Part shown: positions 31,534-37,700 of the stretch, piece after piece
How positions within the stretch are numbered: position 1 is the first letter of the stretch
Layout of the letters: every line of letters begins with the position of its first letter
Source: a virus
DNA: 37,798 bases
IMG/VR virus record: IMGVR_UViG_3300012931_000048
Span: 1 to 37,798 of that record
Strand: one strand, 5' to 3'
Notes under the pieces: model-generated
The model's database searches: none
Told to the model about the DNA's origin: nothing
The model's input: the letters and a program-made list of their open reading frames with translations, nothing else
Translations under genes and position numbers: made by a program

Positions 31534-31859
31534 TATATCACCAATACTTCTTCCCCCTTTTCTATCCATTCCGCGTTTTTCACTCTTTCTTTTTCTTTTA
31601 TTTCGGCTAATTTTTTCGCCCCTTTTCGCAATATTTCTAGATCAAATTCGAATCCTCCTTCAATTTTAATTTCTCCCTCATTCCAATCCTTCACTTCGGG
31701 GTGATTGAATCGTATACCCTTAGGGATGCCCCAAAAACTATTAATGTCTTTCAAATATTCATCCCGTAATTCGCTTTTCGGCTTCACCCCGATTATTTCT
31801 ACAATTTTAACGAACCGCTCGCATTCGTTCCGGATTTCGTGATTTATTTTTATCTTCAT
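31533..31859 (-). CDS. Small early protein, charged, unknown
   Basis: 108 aa. MKIKINHEIRNECERFVKIVEIIGVKPKSELRDEYLKDINSFWGIPKGIRFNHPEVKDWNEGEIKIEGGFEFDLEILRKGAKKLAEIKEKERVKNAEWIEKGEEVLVI: an alpha/beta protein with a long basic-acidic helix near the C-terminus. GCAGGAGAGAAAAA, part of leader L4, precedes the ATG. No family recognised. Its stop overlaps the strong hairpin at 31491-31533. Confidence 0.75.
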   Translation of the reverse strand: MKIKINHEIRNECERFVKIVEIIGVKPKSELRDEYLKDINSFWGIPKGIRFNHPEVKDWNEGEIKIEGGFEFDLEILRKGAKKLAEIKEKERVKNAEWIEKGEEVLVI

Positions 31860-31866
31860 TTTTTCT

Positions 31867-31891
31867 CTCCTGCGCTTAAGGTCCGCCTGAC
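31867..31891 (-). promoter_or_regulatory. Modular leader L4
   Basis: Minus-strand GTCAGGCGGACCTTAAGCGC then AGGAG before the ATG at 31859; one extra base relative to the other leaders. Confidence 0.72.
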
Positions 31892-31902
31892 CATTATTGG
31901 TG

Positions 31903-31944
31903 CTCTACTTCTCCCAACTACCTAAGTAGTTGGGAGAAGTAGAG
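31903..31944. terminator. Perfect 19-bp hairpin with 4-nt loop
   Basis: 31903-31921 pairs perfectly with 31926-31944 around CTAA. It lies between the stop of the gene at 31967-32203 and leader L4. A diverged copy lies at 32637-32677, and both are next to the same AGGATCAATCCATTTCATCC segment (31943, 32678), so the 3' module was duplicated. Confidence 0.72.
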
Positions 31945-31966
31945 GATCAATCCATTTCATCCTCTA

Positions 31967-32203
31967 CTACCACAAAAAGATCCTTTCCTCTTCCCGCCCA
32001 TCGGGGAAAAGAACCCCGATGAATTTTATCCCCCCACCGATTTCCAGAATGGAATCGGTATCTCCCAAGATTTCTTGGGAGATACTGCGACCAAATTCAT
32101 CCTCTTCTCCGGCAAGATATGCCGGAGAAGTCGAAATAAACGATGGATATATATGCCCCTCTCCAATCGGGTTGTAGTTTATATAATACTTTTCCATTCT
32201 CAT
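31967..32203 (-). CDS. Small early protein encoded by four consecutive hairpins
   Basis: 78 aa: MRMEKYYINYNPIGEGHIYPSFISTSPAYLAGEEDEFGRSISQEILGDTDSILEIGGGIKFIGVLFPDGREEERIFLW. Start at 32203, or 32197 (second Met). The ribosome-binding site in leader L5 is weak (GCAGAAAAAAC). The coding DNA contains four near-perfect inverted repeats in a row (31999-32021, 32036-32059, 32058-32085, 32104-32130), highly unusual for a gene. No family recognised; acidic, no membrane segment. Confidence 0.7.
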   Translation of the reverse strand: MRMEKYYINYNPIGEGHIYPSFISTSPAYLAGEEDEFGRSISQEILGDTDSILEIGGGIKFIGVLFPDGREEERIFLW

Positions 32204-32212
32204 TTTGTTTTT

Positions 32213-32234
32213 TCTGCGCTTAAGGTCCGCCGAC
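32213..32234 (-). promoter_or_regulatory. Modular leader L5
   Basis: Minus-strand GTCGGCGGACCTTAAGCGC followed by AGAAAAAA before the ATG at 32203; here the GGAG core has decayed. Confidence 0.72.
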
Positions 32235-32243
32235 CAGTTTTAT

Positions 32244-32268
32244 TGAGTGGCCGCTTTGCGGCCACTCA
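32244..32268. terminator. GC-rich hairpin (copy 3)
   Basis: TGAGTGGCCGC pairs perfectly with GCGGCCACTCA across a TTT loop. The TGA stop of the gene at 32266-32490 lies in its right arm, as in the related copy at 30724. Confidence 0.68.
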
Positions 32269-32490
32269 TATATGCCCATATTCCCATGCCGCTGCGCCTA
32301 GAGCGCGTAAAAATTCCTCTCTCATCTCCTCTGGATAGATCTTCAGGTCTCTCCCTCCGCATGTGCAGTCCTCCCACGGGCACAAATGCTTTAGTATGCG
32401 CCGATATTGCCGAAGGCTCAATACCTCGCCTTCGTACCAATCAACTCTTATTGCCGCGACATTATGAAATCCGCCACTAATTTCAATCAT
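32266..32490 (-). CDS. MIEIS-family small protein, copy 2 (with Cys cluster)
   Basis: 74 aa: MIEISGGFHNVAAIRVDWYEGEVLSLRQYRRILKHLCPWEDCTCGGRDLKIYPEEMREEFLRALGAAAWEYGHI. Paralogue of the protein at 29567-29794, but with an added CPWEDCTCG segment (Cys37, 42, 44) that could bind metal. AAAAGGAGAAAGAAA precedes the ATG, 37 bp from the P2 -10 box, so it is the first gene of that transcript. The coding DNA has a perfect 7-bp inverted repeat (32411-32417 with 32428-32434). Unknown function. Confidence 0.76.
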   Translation of the reverse strand: MIEISGGFHNVAAIRVDWYEGEVLSLRQYRRILKHLCPWEDCTCGGRDLKIYPEEMREEFLRALGAAAWEYGHI

Positions 32491-32526
32491 TTTCTTTCTC
32501 CTTTTTTCTCTCTACTCTATGATGAT

Positions 32527-32555
32527 ATTATATCTCAATCGGCCCTAGATGTCAA
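32527..32555 (-). promoter_or_regulatory. Early leftward promoter P2
   Basis: Minus-strand TTGACA (32555-32550), 17-bp spacer, TATAAT (32532-32527). Identical to P1 over 32510-32576. An A-rich tract lies upstream. Confidence 0.9.
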
Positions 32556-32599
32556 GTACTTTTTTCACTTTTTTTTTTGTAATTTCCCTTGACTTTTTT

Positions 32600-32623
32600 C
32601 TCCTGCGCTTAAGGTCCGCCGAC
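32600..32623 (-). promoter_or_regulatory. Orphan modular leader L6
   Basis: Minus-strand GTCGGCGGACCTTAAGCGC then AGGAGAAAAAA, but the expected ATG is GTC and no ORF follows: promoter P2 begins instead. It is the remnant of a module whose gene was lost or replaced. Confidence 0.68.
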
Positions 32624-32636
32624 CATGATTGATACT

Positions 32637-32677
32637 CTTCCTCTCCCGACTACCTATATAGTAGTGGGAGAAGGAAA
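32637..32677. terminator. Imperfect hairpin after the 50-aa gene
   Basis: ACTAC/GTAGT plus CTCCC/GGGAG-type arms with single bulges. It is the diverged counterpart of the perfect hairpin at 31903-31944 and follows the stop at 32681. Confidence 0.6.
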
Positions 32678-32680
32678 GGA

Positions 32681-32833
32681 TCAATCCATTTCATCCTCAT
32701 AATCGCCCATATAGATGCTCATCTCCGCATCATTAAAAATTTGCTCCATGAGCATCAATTCTTGGATTTCGACTTCCTCCCGGATATCCGGGAGGTAATT
32801 TAGCAATAATTCCTGGCGTTCAATCGCATTCAT
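32681..32833 (-). CDS. Short acidic early protein (first gene behind P3)
   Basis: 50 aa: MNAIERQELLLNYLPDIREE then VEIQELMLMEQIFNDAEMSI then YMGDYEDEMD. Strongly acidic, amphipathic helical. AAAGGAGAAAGAAA precedes the ATG at 32833, 36 bp from the P3 -10 box, strong evidence despite the small size. The coding DNA contains a perfect 20-nt palindrome (32776-32795) and a 9-bp inverted repeat (32714-32722 with 32758-32766). Small acidic early proteins often inhibit host enzymes; that is only an analogy. Confidence 0.75.
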   Translation of the reverse strand: MNAIERQELLLNYLPDIREEVEIQELMLMEQIFNDAEMSIYMGDYEDEMD

Positions 32834-32868
32834 TTTCTTTCTCCTTTTTTCTCTTAATTTATACTCAT

Positions 32869-32897
32869 ATTATATCTCATTCAGGCCTAGATGTCAA
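32869..32897 (-). promoter_or_regulatory. Early leftward promoter P3
   Basis: Minus-strand TTGACA (32897-32892), 17-bp spacer, TATAAT (32874-32869). The spacer is a variant of that in P1/P2 (TCTAGGCCTGAATGAGA). The outermost early promoter. Confidence 0.9.
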
Positions 32898-32929
32898 GCA
32901 CTTTTTTTACTTTTTTTTGTAATATTATT

Positions 32930-33360
32930 CTCCCTCTTACCTATTAATGTAGTTATCCCCCGCACTATCTATCGGCGCCCATCCAATCCAAGTTCAGAGC
33001 AATCCTCCCCCGCCTTGTTTCTTTCTTTTCCTTCTTTCCCTTGACTTTTTTTTCTCCGATCGTATACTCTCCAAAAAAAGAAGAGGGAGAGGGGGGGGGT
33101 GGGGGGGGGGGCGTAGGCGATGATTCCTCCCTACCTTACTTCGCACTTCTTCTTTTCTTTTCCTTCTTTCTCTCTCTCACTTCTCTTTCTTATATAATAT
33201 AATATATCAAAGAAATGTAAATTAAAAAGTTTACATCCCCGCAACCTCTCTTATCTTCCTCACCCTTATTCAATCGAAATTCCCCCCACCCCCTCTCCCC
33301 TCATTAATCTCCCGCCCGCTCATTCTCTTCCTTTATCTCTCCCCCTCGCATTTTTAGCAT
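32930..33360. other. Non-coding pyrimidine-rich region with G tract
   Basis: No ORF with a ribosome-binding site was found on either strand. The plus strand is mostly C/T runs. 33091-33111 is G9-T-G11, a likely G-quadruplex or polymerase-slippage site. An inverted repeat ATGTAAA/TTTACAT (33215-33221 with 33230-33236) overlaps a weak minus-strand promoter-like pair (TTTACA, 16 bp, TATTAT). TATATAATATAATATAT at 33191-33207 is strongly AT-rich. It separates leftward early from rightward genes, so regulatory or packaging roles are possible. Confidence 0.55.
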
Positions 33361-33426
33361 AATCCAAAACTATAATTTTTTACGTCCGACTCTTCTAAAC
33401 ACCCAATCAAAAATGTTGTGCGTAAA

Positions 33427-33524
33427 GGCCTCTTTGGCTGGGGTAGTTGGGGAGTAGTGATTCTGTAAGGAACCTTCTTTAGGTAGGGGGTATGCCCCGG
33501 AATACGCAACCAGCCAAAGAGGTC
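33427..33524 (+). ncRNA. Candidate structured RNA or DNA element
   Basis: CCTCTTTGGCTGG (33429-33441) pairs perfectly with CCAGCCAAAGAGG (33510-33522), extended by G-C and G-U pairs to 15 bp, closing a 68-nt domain that holds AACC/GGTA-type and GTAT/ATAC small hairpins. A T run follows at 33542-33548. Base composition differs sharply from the flanks. It matches no RNA family I recognise; strand is undecided. Confidence 0.5.
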
Positions 33525-33693
33525 GAATGTTCACCGTGTGATTTTTTTAGGTGTTCAAAAAACAACAGTTAGTAATTTTGGGGATAAAAAGTTGATATTT
33601 AGAGAAAAGGAGTTGATTTTTGGGAGGGGAAGGGATAGAGTAAGGGGAGTAAAGGTAGATGGGATAGAAAAAATAGAAGAGAGGAGAAAGAAG

Positions 33694-34041
33694 ATGAAGT
33701 ATAGGGAAGAGTTGGAGAAGTTATCGAGAGGAGAGGTGAAGGGAGCGAGGATAGGAAGGGAAGGGGAGTGGGTAGTAAAGACGATAGCGATAGGATTTTT
33801 GTTGATAGGGGAGATGTTGGAGGGAAAGGAAGAAAGAAAAGAGGAGGAGAAGTGGGAGGAGAGGAAGAATGAAGGGCCGAAAGTGCAGGTTAAGGGTAAG
33901 AGGGGAAGGCCGAAGACGAAAGAATATCCGGAAGTAGAGAAGGAAGAGGGAGGGATGGGGGTAGTATTTGCGAATAGTCCATATGGGTCAGAGGAGGAGG
34001 AGGAGGAGGAGGAGGAGTTTAATGTGAGAGAGGAGGAGTAG
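33694..34041 (+). CDS. Highly charged protein with AT-hook-like motif
   Basis: 115 aa from the ATG at 33694 with GGAGAAAGAAG upstream; the ORF is open back to 33538 but lacks a ribosome-binding site there. MKYREELEKLSRGEVKGARIGREGEWVVKTIAIGFLLIGEMLEGKEERKE... KGKRGRPKTKEY..., ending with a poly-Glu run and FNVREEE. KRGRPK is an AT-hook core. The coding strand is almost all purine. It could bind AT-rich DNA; the poly-Glu tail is a DNA-mimic-like feature. First gene of the fibre operon. Confidence 0.62.
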   Translation: MKYREELEKLSRGEVKGARIGREGEWVVKTIAIGFLLIGEMLEGKEERKEEEKWEERKNEGPKVQVKGKRGRPKTKEYPEVEKEEGGMGVVFANSPYGSEEEEEEEEEFNVREEE

Positions 34042-34042
34042 G

Positions 34043-34732
34043 GTGATGAGGTGGAAGGAGGTGGTGTTATTTTTATTGGTGATGTGGGTAGAGGAGGTGT
34101 GGAGTGAAGAGCCAGACCCGGAGGAGTATTTTCCGTCGTGGGTTGAGATAAGAGAGAGGATACCAGCGGGAGTGACGGATGAGTGGTGGATGAGGGTAAG
34201 TAAGGGGTTGATATGGCATGTAACGCCAGCATTTGAAGTGATGCCGCCAGCGGGAGAATATGAGCCATATGAGATAATAAGATCGGCGACGAGTGGGTTT
34301 ATGATAAGATCAGAGACAGGGGAGGAGTGGGAGAAATGGCCGCCGGTATCGGGTGTAAACGTTTACAGTGCGACAACGATTATAAGTGTGACGCAGAACG
34401 TGGATATATTGAGTGCGACGGATGTATATGTTTCAGGGGTGATATCGGCATCAGCGGTAATATCGCCAAAGTTGGAGCAAAGTTTTGTTGGAAATAATTC
34501 AAAAGATTATGTTAATTTGGATACGCCAGCGATAAATGGGACGGTAGAGATATTAGCGATAACGGACCCGGTGATATCGCATGGGGTGGAGTGGGTGGAG
34601 GGTAATCATTGGGAAGCGGTAAAGATGCCGGGGATAGAGGGTGCGGGTGAGACAATAGTTTCGGTATCGCCGGTAGGGAAGTGGTGGCGTGGATGCACAT
34701 ATAGAATTCGATATTACGGGGTATCTGAATGA
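34043..34732 (+). CDS. Secreted protein upstream of the fibre
   Basis: 229 aa (start 34043 or 34046). MMRWKEVVLFLLVMWVEEVWSEEPDPEEYF has a signal-peptide outline. Then a Trp-rich domain (TDEWWMRVSKGLIWHVTPAFEVMPPAGEYEPYEIIRSATSGFMIRSETGEEWEKWPP) and a beta-helix-like, Val/Ile/Ser-rich region (SATTIISVTQNVDILSATDVYVSGVISASAVISPKLEQ), ending RIRYYGVSE. The second half looks like fibre repeats. Overlaps the fibre start by ATGA. Likely a fibre partner or adhesin. Confidence 0.72.
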   Translation: MMRWKEVVLFLLVMWVEEVWSEEPDPEEYFPSWVEIRERIPAGVTDEWWMRVSKGLIWHVTPAFEVMPPAGEYEPYEIIRSATSGFMIRSETGEEWEKWPPVSGVNVYSATTIISVTQNVDILSATDVYVSGVISASAVISPKLEQSFVGNNSKDYVNLDTPAINGTVEILAITDPVISHGVEWVEGNHWEAVKMPGIEGAGETIVSVSPVGKWWRGCTYRIRYYGVSE

Positions 34733-37700
34733 AAACGATACAATTTGTGGTATTTTTTGTATTATTTTCTATTAGATCATATGCGGGTGCATATTGGACG
34801 CAATGTAATCCTGATGGAATGGGATTAGTTTCTTTATTTTCAGAGGATGGGGAGATTTTATTTTGGGATTGGAGTGATGCCCCGGTGTATGAATATGGGG
34901 GATCGGTGATAGAAGCAGAAGTGGGATCAGTAGTAGGGGATGAAATTTTTTCTGGGGATACGGTGAGTCATTATGGGGGATATTACACGATAACGGCAGG
35001 GATACCTATACCAGCGTCATTTGCGGTAGGTCAGGCGACGGATGATTTTTCAATAATTCAGTTTTCTGTAGCGAGTTCACATGTTGATATAGAGGAAGCG
35101 AATGGTATAAATTCAGAATTTATGCAGACGTTTGGGTATGATTTAATTGTATGTAATATAATACCAAACGCTACTGATGAAATTAACCGGATTGAGTATA
35201 ATGAATATGAAAATTTAGTTGGAAATGTTTTATGTGTTCAAATTAAGATACCTGATAGTTACCAGGGAAGTACATTTTGGTTTTATTTAGATGCGCAAAC
35301 GTATAGGTCAGATGGATATCTATTACAGCATGGATTTACGGAAGATGCGTATTTAGTATTAGGGGAGAATGAGGCGACAGCAACACCTACAGTAACACCG
35401 ACAGCAACTCAGACACCTACTAATACAGAGACATCTACGCCAACGCCGACGCCGACGAGTACTGCAACTTTCACATTTACGCCGACGAAAACTCCTACGG
35501 TTCCTCCTACGCCTACTGGTACATTTACTAGTACATTCACGCCTACAGCAACCTGGACGCCGACGAAAACAAAGACGCCGACGCCGACGAGTACTGCAAC
35601 TTTCACATTTACGCCGACGAAAACAAAGACGCCTACTGCTACGGCTACATCAACATTTACGTTAACTCCGACATCGACATCAACGCCTACGCCAATACCG
35701 GGTATTTTAGATATAGCGGTAGTTGATATTGAATCTGCTACATCGGTGCAGATTCCTGGATGGACAAATTTATCTGTTGTAATCCGGAATATAGGAACTA
35801 TATCTTGTGCGACATCAACGATTTTATCCGTTTCAAATACATCGGATGAGGTTGTTTATGGGACGTGGACAATTTTACCGGGTATTCCGGCTCCTGGGGA
35901 TGAGACGACATATCAGTGTTACATCACAACGATGGGATTATCAGATGGAACTAAATCATTGAGGGCTTATTTTGATCTTGATGACAATGATATTTCAAAT
36001 AACGAATTAATAAGTACAATAGAATTTTTACCAGAATTTACGCCGACGCCAACGGTTATACCGACTTATACGTTTACGAGTACGCCGACAGCCACAGATA
36101 CGCCGACAGTAACGCCGACGCCGACATTTACTCCGACGGTTACAAATACTCAGACATTTACGTCTACGCCTACGTTTACGATGACGCCGACAGTTACGCC
36201 GACAATTATTCCAACAATAATAACCGAGGTAGATGCAGATGATGAATTGAATTTATGGCCGGGTGGGGCGAGGGCTGGAGCGATTCATGGTGGTATTATT
36301 GGAGCAACGCATGTTTTTGATTTATTACCGTCGGTTGGAGGTTTTACGTTAGATGATATTGCATATCAATTTCGTAGGGGGGATATAATCACAGTTAATG
36401 ATGCTACAGAGGCCTATCGATTATCCCTTGTTGGAACGAAGCATTGGGAGCCGATTGGTGCATCTGCAGCGCTTGTAGGGATAATGGAGGCAAGTGTAGA
36501 AAATCATGAGAATCGGATAAATTTATTGGAAATAACTGAAACGCCAGTTCCCACAGTAGTTATTACGGGATCGGGTAATGCAGGAATAACTACGGTAGTT
36601 GGTGGGTATAATATTGATGTACCAACAAATGTTCCGACATCAACATCAACGCCTACGCCTACATTAACCACCACATTTACCCCAACAAACACATTTACGA
36701 TGGTACCCACAGTAGTACTTACGGGAGGAGGGATAGCCGGGATCACTCCGGTGTCTGGAGGATATCAGGTGAATGTGCCTAATCCGACTGCCATCCCGAC
36801 CTACGCCTACACGCCACCCACGGCGCAGCCGACATATGCTTATACTCCACCGACGGCGATTCCAACGCTGGTGATAACGGGTGGAGGGATAGCAGGGATT
36901 ACGCCGGTAACTGGTGGATACAATGTGCAAGTGACAAATCCGACTGCCGCGAGTACGCCTACACCCCAACCAACTTATGCTTATACGGCTCCGACTGCTG
37001 CGAATACACCTACTCCTCAACCTACTACAGTACTTACGGGAGGAGGGATAGCCGGGATCACTCCGGTGTCTGGAGGGTATAATATACAAGTTCAAAATCC
37101 TACGGCAGCGAGCACGCCTACACCTCAGCCAACTTATGTGTATACAGCGCCGACCGCCGTCCCCACGGTAGTTATTACGGGTGGAGGGAGTATTACGGTA
37201 ACGCCAGTCAGCGGTGGGTATAATTTAAATTCACCGGTTTTTTCCTCGACATTATTGGACAATGTATTTAGTACAACTGGGTTACTAAAGCGGACTGGAA
37301 CTGCTACTTATACTACGATAACAGATAACTCATCCACTTGGGATAAGGCTTTGCAATGGGATGGGGGATCAACCTCCTTGGTATCAGCAACGGGTAGGAC
37401 TTCGCTTGGTTTGGGGTCAGCGGCTGTATTGGCTTCTGAAAACCCCGTGGCTAATGATGGAAATCTTCCCACAGGTGCGGCGGTAATAGCATATGCTACA
37501 AATATTATTTCTTCTCTTGTTGGTAATTATTTAAAATTAAACACGTCAAATAATAATGAATTGACGGGAACAATCGGAAATAAACTAACAAATAGTTCAT
37601 TTGACCAATCGACATCACGTATAGCTAATGCACAGACATCCTATGCCACTGGCGCGGCTAACGCGTTGTTGCTCAATGCGTCGACATCTTTTATCGGTGG

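Noticed and set aside
33519-33540. tRNA T-loop-like GGTCGAATG
   Set aside because: No acceptor or anticodon stem fits around it, and the consensus GTTCGAATC is not met.
33555-34268. Long minus-strand Ser/Pro/Leu-rich ORF
   Set aside because: Shadow of purine-rich plus-strand genes; no ribosome-binding site and would overlap two better-supported genes.
35409-37095. Minus-strand Val-Gly and Arg/Ser-rich ORFs
   Set aside because: Shadows of the TPT linkers and modules of the fibre gene.
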